This document shows positions 12,208 through 23,482 of a stretch of DNA of 64,000 nt, one piece after another. The translations under genes and the position numbers were made by a program. The DNA is from Erythrophleum ivorense (Eukaryota > Streptophyta > Magnoliopsida > Fabales > Fabaceae). Numbering within the stretch: position 1 is the stretch's first letter; every line of letters starts with the position of its first letter. The stretch spans positions 25,497,470-25,561,469 of the forward strand of contig JAIUCV010000008.1 in the NCBI GenBank assembly GCA_026724425.1. The letters are read 5' to 3'. The notes beneath the pieces were generated by a model. It saw only the letters and a program-made list of their open reading frames with translations. It made no database searches and was not told the DNA's origin.

Positions 12208-13376
12208 TCAACAATTCAAAGGGTGTCTACATAATGACTTTGGCCAAATAAGTCTCTTAGGAGTTGAAAAGCACTTTAAAAAGTTCACAAGAATTTTAGA
12301 AGATGTTTCTTGTAAGTTACACTCTTATAAGTTGTCTAAAGACTTACAATTATTAAGAGCATTTTAATTTCCAAGAAGATATAATCCAAATAGGTCTTAA
12401 CTTGCACTATAAAAGTTATGCTCAGACCTTATTTAAGGATCTTTTGGGGAATATAAGAGAAATTAAGCATTGTACTTTTTCCCTTTGTTGTACCGCTTAG
12501 ATTGTAATTTTTGTCCCCTCAAGCTGCGTTCACTTCAAAAACTTTTCATTGCTTTTATATCCCCAAAAGAACCTATTAGTGTTGTAATGCCTCCTTTACT
12601 TATTCATTTTTAGTAAATTTTTTTGGTGAATAATTACTAATTTATTTATGTCTAATTACTTTCTTCCTTTTTTTACTGTTCTTTTACAATATATGTTCTT
12701 GATTTCATGTCAACTAAACCTATATAGCATAGCAGAATATGAAAATGATGAAAATAAACTACTGTTACTACATGCTATTAAAAAATCTAGTCATAAGGGA
12801 GCAGGATCATTATAAGTATAGATAAGAGTATATCATTGGGGATTTAGTCTAAGCTACCCTAAAAAAAATCCACAGATAACAAAAAGAACTACCAAAGATA
12901 GTCCCCTATTTATACAAAAAAGAACTATCAGCTATCAACAACTACATATTTTTATAGAAATAAAGGAAAGGATCCACTCATAGGAAATAAGTGAGTTTCC
13001 AACTCTCCCAATGCCACAAAAATCACTAGAACAACTCATATAGCATCATCACATAATATGATACGTATATTATGAATCACATAGATCCAATATTGTAGAG
13101 GGAATTGCATCCATTCTACCTGCAACTCTAATGTCACTCTATAAATTGGCATCTAAAATATAAACTACAATAAAGTAAGAAATAATTTTCTCAGTAACAT
13201 AGATAGGATTAATATAAAATAATAACCATAAAAAAAGTTAGGTATAAAGTGAATAATATGAAAGGAATGTTCTGCAGAGAATATTAAATTTACGTAATAA
13301 CATAAACAGAGGATAATATACGATTTGTGAAATACTCAATATAAATACAAAATAATAACAACAAAAGATAACAGAG
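12208..13376. other. Spacer, probably remainder of the 8432 LTR then AT-rich DNA
   Basis: The left part continues the sequence interrupted by solo LTR C and contains ACTATAAAAG near 12405-12414 and another AATATAAGAG near 12460, compatible with an LTR promoter region. From about 12.6 kb the sequence is plain AT-rich DNA with no gene or repeat that I recognise. It continues after solo LTR D at 26711. Confidence 0.4.
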
Positions 13377-16300
13377 ATTTCTGTAACATCTGTTTGCATA
13401 AAAATAACGAAATGAGTCAGTTTGAAAAGTAAGTCCTTTGAAATGAATAAGTAGGGCCAAACAAAATTAGAATAAAATTCTAAATAATAGAAAATAAGAA
13501 TTTGAGGTTTGAGTTGCCCAAAAACTCTAGCCAAATGAGCTAAAAAATTTTGTGAAAAAAAGTTAGAACATTTTCGTAATTTCTGGCAAATATGGGAAAC
13601 TTATAGAAGGGCGTTTTAAACTAAAAATTTAAGCTTTTCGGGATTCTCAGAAGCCCTAAAATTTATGGGAACCCCCAGAATAGTTGAAACCCATTCGGTG
13701 AGTGATTTCAACTGTTGGTTGACTGCAACTTTGACCAAATAGTTCAGAATGGTTTTAAATTCAATTTGAGTGAAATCAAAGCCAATTTATAAGTTTGAGA
13801 GTCTAAATATTATGATAGAAAAGACAAATTTCAAAAATGAGTTGAATTGAGCCTAAATGAAAGGAACTACTAAAATGAAAAGTAGAAAAGTCTGTTAACT
13901 TTACCTTTTTGCTTCTTAAAAAAAGGCCCTACTCTCGTCCAACCCTCATAACTAATTTTGATGGTCTAAAACAAAACCTAAATCAGCTCTAAGGAGGCAC
14001 ACAAAAGGGAGAGCAAGGGAAAAGGTAAAACCAACCAAAAAAAGTATAGGAAACTAAGTTTTCTCATGCTCTTTCCTTCTTCCACTTTCTTCTCCTCTTT
14101 CTTCCCTCTTTTCTTATATTTTAATGATTGATTGAGGATGTTTCATGGTTGGTTCAGAGGAAGAAAATCTGAATTGGAAGGAGAGACTTATAGCAAGTGA
14201 AAGAAACTTGAGAAAGCAAGCAAATAAGGTATGGATCTTGGCTTGAATTGCTTCCTTTTTTATGTTCTTTTTTTAGGCAATTTCGGTCACACCTAACTTC
14301 CATAAGGGGAGATGAATTCTGACCTTAGCAAGAAAGAAACAAATGTTTGGGAGTGTGAAAAGTAAGATTGATCTATTAGAATAAAAAAGAGAACCAAGAA
14401 AAACCAAGTTTGTGAACCTTGGGGTTTTGAGACAAAGGGTAAAATTTGATTTTTCCTAGTGACAATTAGGCTTATGTAAGACATGTTATAAGTCCATTAG
14501 ATCTTTAGGAAGCTTCCCAAATGCTACCCCTTAAAGAAAACAAAGCAAACTCCATGGATGCACAATGGAGAGCATGTCTCGGCCAAACATAGATGAAGCA
14601 CCTAAGGAGTGTTTTAAAATTTTCTAATCCTAGAATGGGACTAGATATGATGGAAGAACATCAAAATAAGCCTTAAAAAAAATTTAGAAAGCCTAGAATG
14701 TGAAATAGAGGTGTAGGTTCCATAATAATATATAAAAAAGCAACTTATAGCTAAGCTCCTTAAAGTGAATGTGTGATGGCTCCAAAGAGTCTAAATGGAG
14801 TCAAGAGTCATAGATTGAAGGAGGAAATGGAGCCATGATCATGAATCCCCATAGTTGCTTCCTTAGGCCTTATATGGAACCATAATTAGCCATATGGGAA
14901 AGTAAGCTTCGCTAAAGTATATGTGATACTAGAACTTGCTTCAATAATGTAATTGGGCCTTATTTGATGTGTCTAGGCTAAAGGAATCAAGCTCCACATC
15001 CTTGCATGTATATGGCCAAGAGAGGGGTAGAACAAGCAAGAGAAAAGCTAGCTTTCTTGTTTCAAGGTAACTCTTTAACCTTTCTCTCATGCATTTGTGG
15101 ATGTTTTCTTGTCTTTGAATGTGTGTATATGTGTTTATGCCATAAGAAATTTTTCTAGCTATTACCTATATGTTATGGTACCATGATATTCTTGAAATAT
15201 GTTTTATGAATGCATTGTAGCCTAAATGGGTTTGGTGAAGCCAAAAGCCCCTTAACAAGGGTAAGAATGAGCCAAAAGTCCTTAGAATTAGGTGAGACAA
15301 AGCCAAAAGTCTCAAAAAGAGTAAGGCTTAGTCAAAAGTCCCTTGAAAATGGGTGAGGTAAGTCCAAAAGTCCAAAAAAAAATAGGTGAGGCTAAACCAA
15401 TGCCCTTGAATGCCAATGCATGATTTATATGAGTTCTTGAACATGGAAATTATTTTATGTATGGTTACTAGTAGCTTGATTTTCATGCATGCATTCTTTG
15501 ACTTGAAAATGTGTCCATTACGTATGTTTGAAAGGGTTAAGAGCTATTGAGATTCTTGGAATCTCACTCTTCCCTCTCTAATGTCTAACCATGTCTAGGT
15601 AAGCCAAGTGGTCCAAGAAATGGAGGCCAACAACCTTGAAGACCAAGATTTTGACAAAGATTTTATTATTTAGCCATTTTATGGACATATGATATCAAAG
15701 GGTGTAACTATGGGATGTATATATGATGTAGATACTTAAGCACACTTAAATATATGTAAATATGATGTATGTAATGATTTTGGAATCATATGAATGAGTA
15801 TGTATGATTTTTACTACCAAAGGGCCTTTATGTGTTATGACTTTTATATGTATAATTGCAAGTAGCATAGTGAAAATGAGCTCCATGATATTTTGAACCA
15901 ATTTCCATGTCTCCCTAGGCTGTGAATGTGGTTTTGGACATGTCCAAGTGGCTATCGATGGTTAAGAAAGCAATTTGACACCTTATTGAACCATAATAAA
16001 CCTCAAAAAGTGACTAAATAGTGAGCTAAACCCCAAACTAACTAAATAGACGAATTTTCCCATGAAATTTGGCATGAATATAGGTCTTATCTAGATATTT
16101 TCACAAAGCCAAAGAGCACTCAATTTGGATCTCTAGAGAATTTATTATGATTTTTTAAAGTTGGAAAAATTCTGCTGATAAGATAACAACACTGTTCATA
16201 TGGTCAATTTATATTTTTATGTCACACATAGGGCAAATGATATCCAATACTTATAAAATTTTATAGGCATAAACTAGACACTATAAGCTTTCCATATCCA

Positions 16301-16644
16301 CTAAGATCACCTCATTTGAAGCTCTGTAGAGAGAGAACCAAATTTTTGAAGTTACATAATAGTACCAATAATGCAACCTAACCTTTGGTATTGTTTGACC
16401 AATTTTTATAGGTTCAATGCTTTTGTTTTGGTCCAGAACTATTTTTATTAGTAATTAATATCTAGAGCTTTCTATAATAGTATGGTTTGCTTGATTTCAA
16501 TTTTTTAGAAATAGTTATGAATTTTCAAACTTTATATCAGAAACCTGGAAAGTGAACTTGAAAGCAAACTTATATTTTTCTGATGCATAGTAAAAAATTC
16601 GAGACTCTTGGGATGTTTTGTGATGGTTATAACTTGTATGGATG

Positions 16645-16649
16645 TATTA
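16645..16649. repeat. Target-site duplication of element 1, left copy (TATTA)
   Basis: TATTA directly before the TGTAACACC LTR start at 16650; the partner is 26536-26540, directly after TGTTACA. Confidence 0.9.
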
Positions 16650-18516
16650 TGTAACACCTTAACTTCTAGCTCATGCCCATCATGCCCTCATACTCATATG
16701 CACATGTTAAGCTTACAAGGGAGATGATTAACTCTACCTTGGTGTTCTTTCTTCTTGGCATTATGCATGGGTAGATAATTACTTTGAAGTCACATGGATC
16801 GGGTGAGCTCTTTCTATGCCTCATCATGCTTAATTGCACTATTAAGACTTGTTTCAATCCCAAACATATGCTTTAAACTCATGGAAAGCAAAAAGGGATA
16901 TGAGACATGCATTTTCGTTCTTGGCAGATTTTGCTTCGTTTCTGGGCTAAGTTTGAAAATCCATAACTAAATACAGAAAAATCGTAACCACATGATCTTG
17001 GTCATTCTAGAAAGCTTAAGATGTCTAATTTATATTAAAAATATGTAGAAGTCTCAATATCTCACATATCATGCGTTTGACATTCAAAATCGTCCACTGG
17101 TCAGAGGGGGTTCTGTTACTGTCATAGTTTACTGACATTCAAGACTTACTTCTTCATTCAAAATGGGTCCCATTCTCATATATACATCATCATACATACA
17201 TTGTCTTACAAATACTCTTAGGGACTACATCATATACATTATCAATTTACATTTCATATCTCATATACAACATAGTAACCAAAAATGTTCTTTTACAAGT
17301 TTTCATTACTTTCCCTAGCTTCAAGTTTGGTGGCTCCCATCTCTAGCTTCACTTGGTCCACCTAGCATGTTTGGATGGTGGAGAGGGAGGGTGAGATTCA
17401 AAGAATCTCAGTAGCTCAACTCTCATTCAATCATACATATATAGCATGCAAACAAGTCTCATGGTGCATGTATGGCATGTTAGCATATAAAGTCATACTA
17501 AAAGCATTTGAAACATGTGAATTGGCCATGGATAAAAGAAAGACATTCTCAACATGTGAGTAGGCCAAACATAACATTTAGAAGCTTGCCAAATACATAG
17601 ATTAGCCTCACCCACTCACTTGTGGCTTTTGGACTTGCCTCACCCATTCTTAAGAGGTTCTTAGACTCAACCCTTACTCTTTGGGAGTCAACCTCACGTT
17701 TGGGAGACCCTTTACTTTGTCTCAACCAACTTAAGGGTTTGGCTTATCCTCACCATGGCTAAAGGGTTATTGGCCTTTCCATTCCTCAAGCAAACCAAAA
17801 CAATCACATAATCATCATTTCAATGCATAACATATCATCATGCTAACACACTTCTCATAGCTCATATCATACATACATACATGTAAGACAATGTAAACAC
17901 ACAATTATGCATGAAGGAAGGTGGAGAGAGCTACCTTATTAGCTATTGATAGCTTCCTCTTTCACTTGTCTCCTCCCTTGTGGAGTTCACTACCACTTCT
18001 AGATGGGAGAACTTCTCTTGAGCCTAACCACACAAGAAGCATGGAATTAATTCCTTAATACTTGATTCTTAAGCTAGGGATCTCTTTCTAATCAACCCTA
18101 CTGAGTTTCTTAAACTAGGTTTCTTTCTCTCACTAGAACCCATGAGTTATCTCCTCTCTTTTCTCAAACTCTCATGCTCTTAAGAAAGGGAAAGCATGAA
18201 AGAGAAGACTATATACTTCTAACCTCTCTCAAGAGTGGTTTCCCACTCTCTCTCTTCTGAACCAAGCTCAAAACCTAACTATCTTTGCTATCAAAACCGT
18301 AGAAAGAAAGGGGAAGGGGAGAAGGGTAACATGTGAAGAGAAAAGTCATGAGAATCCTTACCTTTCTTGTCCTTTCTTCTTTTCCTAAGCTTCTCTCTCT
18401 CTTCTCCGCCCTTTTCTCTCTCCTAAAGTGAGCCTGAGTCAATTAGAAAAAGAAAGAAGGGATTTGGAAGCTTTTAAAAAGTCAAATTCTCTTTTTCTCG
18501 CTTTTCCGGACTACAC

Positions 18517-18723
18517 TCGCTATAGCGAGACATTGCCCTCACTACGGTGAGCTCGTATCTGTTCCAGACCTCTGCCTTCGCTATGGCGTCCCTACGGCGA
18601 GCAACTCCCTGGTTTTTATATGGAATACTCGCACTCACTATAGCTAGGAGCATTTTCGCTATAGCTAGACCCTTTCTCGCTATGGCGAGAAGCTGAATTT
18701 GCTATAGCCGGGCTGTGGCGAGA
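18517..18723. repeat. Palindromic CGCTATAGCG array, 3' LTR of element 1
   Basis: About eight degenerate units of TCGCTATAGCGA lie in 207 bp, the first (18517-18528) a perfect 12-bp palindrome. Others read CGCTATGGCGAGA, CTACGGCGAGC or TTGCTATAGCC. They are irregularly spaced and sit on both sides of the TATA box at 18611-18620. Corresponding arrays occur in the right LTR (26223-26432) and in element 2 (27101-27341), but not in solo LTRs A, C and D. Confidence 0.85.
18611..18620 (-). promoter_or_regulatory. Probable TATA box of element 1 LTR
   Basis: On the minus strand the sequence reads CATATAAAAACC, about 200 bp inside the LTR 5' end and 250 bp before the leader donor. The right LTR and element 2 have CATACAAAAACC at the same place, a one-base decay that may weaken those promoters. 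Confidence 0.5.
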
Positions 18724-18816
18724 AAACTTAGAATTTTTAGCCCTTTGAAAATTTCAGCTTTCTCTTTTCTCCTTCCTTTTCTTTTCTTTTCTCTTTTCTT
18801 TTTCCTTACTGTTACA

Positions 18817-18830
18817 TTCTACCCTCCTTA
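18817..18830 (-). other. Polypurine tract of element 1
   Basis: On the minus strand AAGGAGGGTAGAA directly precedes the TGTAACAG start of the 3' LTR, preceded by GACGAAATTTTTATA. This layout is usual for plant chromoviruses and would prime plus-strand synthesis. Confidence 0.85.
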
Positions 18831-18865
18831 TAAAAATTTCGTCCTCGAAATTTAAATAACATACC

Positions 18866-20179
18866 TCATGGGAAGAGTTCTGGATGTTTCTTCCTCATAT
18901 CCTCCTCCAATTCCCATGTGGCTTCCTCGGGTGACAATTCCTTCCAAACCACTTTCACCAGCGGTATCGTCTTATTCCGTAACTGCTTGAGTTTAACATC
19001 CACGATCTGATCTGGTGATACTATATATGATAGATCATCCTGTAACTGTATATTCTCATATTCTATGACATGTGAGGGGTCGGGTTGGTACTTTTTCAAT
19101 TGGAAAACATGGAAAACATTATGAACTTGGCTTATGTTTGGAGGAAGAGCTAGTCTGTATGCCACAGGTCCTACTTTATCTAAAATCTGGAAAGGACCTA
19201 TATACTTTGGAATACCTGTGAATGGAGATACCTTAATGAAAACATGGTCTCCAACCTCAAACTCTAACGGCCGCCTATGCTTATCTGCATAGCTTTTCTG
19301 TCTACTCTGGGCCGTCAGAAGTTTCCTTCTGATGGTTTCTATCTGTCTAGAAGTCTGATCCACTAATTCTGGACCTATAAGGCTCCGCTCTCCTAGCTCG
19401 ACCCAACACATTGGGGATCTACATTTCCTCCCATACAATGCCTTATACGGTGCCATCTGTATGCTAGCATGATAACTGTTATTATAGGCAAATTCCGCTA
19501 AAGGCAAGCATGTGTCCCAGTTCCCTTTCATTTCTAGCACACATGCCCTCAACATGTCCTCTAGGGTTTGGATGGTTCTCTCTGTCTGTCCATCCGTCTG
19601 AGGGTGGTAGGCTGTACCAAATCTAAGTCTGGTGCCTAGAGCATCCTGTAATGATCTCCAGAAATTCGATGTGAATCTGGGATCTCTATCTGACACTATG
19701 CTCTTGGGCACACCATACAGTCTAACTATCTCCCTGATGTACAGCTAGGCTAACTTATCTAAGGTATAAGTGGCTTTTATAGGTAGAAAGTGCGCTGACT
19801 TTGTTAACCTATCAACTATTACCCATATTACATCATAGCTCGATGATGCCCTGGGTAAACCCATGACAAAATCCATAGCTATGCTATCCCATTTCCACTC
19901 CGGGATATCTAGGAGCTGAAGTAACCCAGCCGGTTTCTAATGTTCTATTTTTACTCTTTGACATACTAAACATCGGGAGACGTACTCTGCTATGTCTGTT
20001 TTCATTCCGGGCCACCAAAACATTCTCTTCAAATCCTGGTACATTTTATTACTGCCTGGATGAATGGTGTACTTACTCTTATGTGCCTCATCTAGTATTT
20101 TCTCCTTGATCTCAGTGTTCCTAGGCACATACAGCCTATCCCTGTACCTCACTATGTCATCCTCAGACAGATTGAACTC
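18866..20179 (-). pseudogene. pol: Element 1 integrase and chromodomain (3' part of pol)
   Basis: Integrase joins the cDNA into the chromosome, and the C-terminal chromodomain guides insertion toward particular chromatin. The zinc-finger segment (19937-20152) retains His24, His31, Cys61 and Cys64. The core's first Asp lies in the VIVDRLTK block upstream of 19745. The last open piece (18866-19711, 281 residues) has Asp8 in SDRD and Glu44 in GQTERT, spaced as in a DD35E integrase. Its final 40 residues, with VVWKELSPEEATWE, are a chromodomain-like tail. In-frame TAG stops at 19937-19939 and 19745-19747 split it. The domain arrangement supports Tekay/Del. All catalytic residues that I can see are present. 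Confidence 0.92.
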
Positions 20180-22281
20180 CTAGACATTACCCTGGGTTAT
20201 CTGAGCTCTAATCTTCCTTACCTGGTCATCTACTTGCTGGGCTTCTCTTATCTGAGCCCTCAAGTCATTTTCTATTCGGGTTTCACTCATTAATAATTTT
20301 CCTGAACACACCTCGCAGGAGAGACTCATGTCTCTGAATCTCTCAATCAATTCCTGCTCTCTGACCATCATACAGGCCACATGTATGGATTTTCTACTTA
20401 GGGTGTCAGCTACCACATTAGCCTTACCAGGATGGTATTTCAATGTGAACTCATAATCTTTCAGAAATTCTAACCATCTCCGTTGTCTCATATTTATCTC
20501 TTTCTGCTCAAATAAATACTTAAGACTTTTGTGGTCGCTGTAAATTTCTATTGCTGCCCCATATAAGTAGTGTCTCCATATTTTAAGAGCAAATACCACT
20601 GCGGCTAACTCTAAGTCATGTGTGGGGTAGTTTTTCTCATGAAGTTTCAACTGTCTAGAAGCATAAGCTACCACTCGGCCTTTCTGCATAAGCACACATC
20701 CTAACCCTTTCTTAGAGGCATCACTGTACACTACAAAAGTTTCTTTAGGGTCAGGGAGTACTAGAACTGGGGCCGTGGTCAACTTGTACTTCAACTCTTG
20801 AAAACTACTCTCACATTTCTCATTCCACACAAACAACACATTCTTTCTAGTAAGCCAGGTCAATGGTATTGCTATTTGAGAAAAGCCCTGAATGAACCTT
20901 CTATAATACCCTGCTAAACCTAGAAAGCTCCTGATCTCTGTCACTGTTCTAGGTCTCTCCCACTGTAATACTGCCTCTACCTTATGGGGATCTACTGCGA
21001 CCCCTGTCTGGGAGATCACATGACCAAGAAACTGAACCTCAGTGAGCCAGAAATCACATTTACTAAGTTTAGCGTACAACTGTCTTTCTCTCAGGTCTCC
21101 AAGACTAATCTCAAGTGTTGCTCGTGTTCCTCTCCACTTTTCGAGTAGATAAGGATGTCATCTATGAAGACTACTACAAACCTGTCTAAATATGGCCTGA
21201 AAACTCTATTCATGTAATCCATAAAAACTACGGGTGCATTCGTCAACTCGAAAGGCATAACTAGGAATTCATAATGCCCGTATCTGGTTCTAAAGGCTGT
21301 CTTGGGAATATCCTCTGCCTTTATCCTGAGCTGATGATATCCTGACTTGAGGTCTATCTTAGAAAACACTGACGCTCCTGCTAACTGATCTAGGAGGTCA
21401 TCTATGCGAGGGAGAGGGTACTTATTCTTAATGGTAATTTTATTGAGTTCCCGGTAGTCTATATATAGCCTAAGGCTCCCGTCCTTCTTCTTTACAAATA
21501 GAACTGGGGCTCCCCACGATGAGACACTAGGTCTAATAAAATCCTTTTCTAAGAGTTCCTCTATCTATTTCTTAAGCTCTGCTAACTCAGTGGGGGCCAT
21601 TCTATATGGGGCCTTGGACATTGGACCCGCCCCAGGTATGATGTCTATAGAAAACTCAACCTCTCTCTCTGGGGGCAGTCCACTGATCTCTTTGGGAAAT
21701 ACCTCTGGGAACTCTCTTACTATGGGAATCTCATCTATACCCTCTTCTACCTCAGCCTGGATTGAAAAGAAGACCAAATACCCCTGACAACCATGCCCTA
21801 GAGATCTCTCAGCTTGGGAGGTGGTCATAAAGGATAACTCAGCCCTAGTACTAGGCACAGTCCTGCACTCAGGTAAAGTAATACACCTATGGCTACAATC
21901 TAGTGTGACATTATTTGCAGGCATCCAGTTCATGCCAATTATCACATCAATATCAATGAGGGGCATGCAAATCAGATCAAGAGTGGTCAGGCAATGATTA
22001 AACTGGATCACACAATTCAAGCAAGCATGGGAGGTGATGGCTCGGTATCTGGTGGGGGTGGATACATGCAACGCATATGGCAATGTATGCATACTCAGAC
22101 CCGACCTCTTAACACAGTCATATGATATGAAAGAATGGCTAGCGCCCGAATCAAATAAGGCAATTACTGAAAAATCATTCATCTTAATAGTACCTTGAAT
22201 CAGACTCGGGGACTGGCTAGCCTCTTGCTGTGATAGGGCAAAGACTCTACCCTGGGTCTGTGGTCTGGGAGGAGGAGCCAT
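20180..22281 (-). pseudogene. pol: Element 1 protease, reverse transcriptase and RNase H
   Basis: This part matures the polyprotein and makes cDNA. The protease has the DSGASHSF active site (Asp44 of the piece starting at 22281). RT follows: FVKKKDGSLRL, then FSKIDLKSGYHQ, and the catalytic VFIDDILIYSK (Asp70-Asp71 of the piece 21091-21369). RNase H in 20180-21079 keeps Asp120, Glu157, Asp182 and Asp225, the four metal-binding residues. Breaks: a TAG at 21565-21567 between protease and RT, a one-base deletion near 21092 that shifts frame just after the RT palm, and a TAG at 20180-20182 before integrase. Frames agree on both sides of every stop. Confidence 0.93.
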
Positions 22282-22287
22282 CTCTCT

Positions 22288-23478
22288 CTACTGTGTGATC
22301 GGTATAAGGGCCTGTGGAGGAGCTTGGATGCAATCTCTGGCTATATGCCCTGGCCTGCCACATCTATAGCACACATTCTGCCCCGCATAACACGGTCTGG
22401 TACCGTGATTTCTGTCACACTGGGGATATGTGATAGGTGGTGCACTGCCTTTGTTGGACTGAATTCTCCTTTTCTTGCCCCTTTAGTTCCACTGATTCCT
22501 TCCGCCTCTACGGCTTGTCACTGCCGGTTGGGAACCATCTCTAGATCTCTTGGGCTCAGGGAGGGGAAGAAGTGGTCTGGCGCTAGAGGTAGGCTGCATC
22601 ATCCTGAGATTCGTTTCTGTCACTTTGCATACTTCTACAAGGGTATGGAAGTGCCTGAATCTCTGGGGCACTACCCTGTCTCGGATCTCAGGGAGCAAAC
22701 CCTTCTCTAGCCTATCTGCCCTCCATTTCTCATCATCATGTCTCTATAAGTATGAGGAGTATCTAGAGAGCTCAATAAACTTTGCTACGTATTGGTCCAC
22801 GGACATTCTCAGAGTCTGTCTCAACAGGATAAAATCTGACTCCTTCTCATCTCTGATGGAATTAGGGAAATACTTCTCGTGGAATGCCTCGAGGAATGCC
22901 TCCCACGTGATCGGGGCGTTCCTCGCTCTCAGCATCGGCTCAATGCCCTTCCACCAATATATTACTTCTTTCCGTAACTAAAATGCAGCCATCTTGGCTT
23001 TTTGCTTAGACGTGCACTCCATCACCTCGAAGATCTGCTCTAACTCTATAATCCAGGTCTCAGCTCTATCTGCATTCATCTCACCATCAAAGGTGGGAGG
23101 CCCGAATTTTCTGAACTGGGTAATCACTTTTCTGATCGAGGGCTGCTGCTCAGCAGGAGGCATCTGAGCTGGTGGAATTGGGGCAACAGCCTGCATATGT
23201 GGCTGTGCATCTATAGGAGTCACCCCTGAATGCTCGGGACAATCTGAGTGTGGAGGCAGCTGAGGAGGGGGAGGTGTAGGGCCTTGGCTATCTCTCTCAG
23301 CAAGCCGTTCTTGAAGCTGCATAATAACAGCTTGCTGCTGATCCAAGCAAGCCATTATGCTTTGTAAGGCTCCAGCTACTGGATCGCTAGGCCCGGCTTC
23401 ATCAGCCTGAGCCGTTCTGGAAGGCCTACCTCTTCCTCTACCTCTACCTCTACCTTAACCTTGGCGCGTGTCAACCAT
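22288..23478 (-). pseudogene. gag: Element 1 gag
   Basis: Gag forms the virus-like particle. The ATG at 23476-23478 starts MVDTRQG, shared with element 2, and is preceded by TTTCAGAAAG, a possible splice acceptor. A Gln- and Pro-rich N-terminal part (around residues 45-75) leads into the capsid region with PPTFDGEMNADRAETW and YWWKGIEP. A CCHC zinc knuckle (CYRCGRPGHIARDC) lies near 22330-22375. One frame runs throughout and continues into protease, but stops interrupt it at 23455-23457 (TAA), 22978-22980 (TAG), 22744-22746 (TAG), 22483-22485 (TAA) and 22288-22290 (TAG). No frameshift was seen. Confidence 0.9.
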
Positions 23479-23482
23479 CTTT

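Larger units (their letters stand above)
16650..18816 (-). repeat. Element 1, 3' LTR (2167 bp, internally deleted)
   Basis: Starts TGTAACACC and ends CTGTTACA, matching the right LTR closely. It lacks 716 bp present at 24127-24842 of the right copy: here ACTGA at about 17130 joins directly to CATTCAAG. LTRs are identical when an element inserts, so the loss came afterwards. Conserved parts include the leader donor AAAG/GTAAGG (intron side from 18361) and the palindrome array at 18517-18723. Confidence 0.92.

Noticed and set aside
16666..16863. 65-residue open frame present twice (also 23657-23854)
   Set aside because: It is the same LTR sequence in both LTRs of element 1, at the LTR edge, with no family resemblance.
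17375..17563. Short plus-strand frames in element 1's LTRs (also 25082-25306 and 26134-26349)
   Set aside because: Antisense to the element, and duplicated only because LTRs are duplicated.
22324..22981. Plus-strand open frames of 128 and 143 residues over element 1's gag
   Set aside because: Antisense shadows of the gag frame, which carries the recognisable zinc knuckle and capsid motifs.
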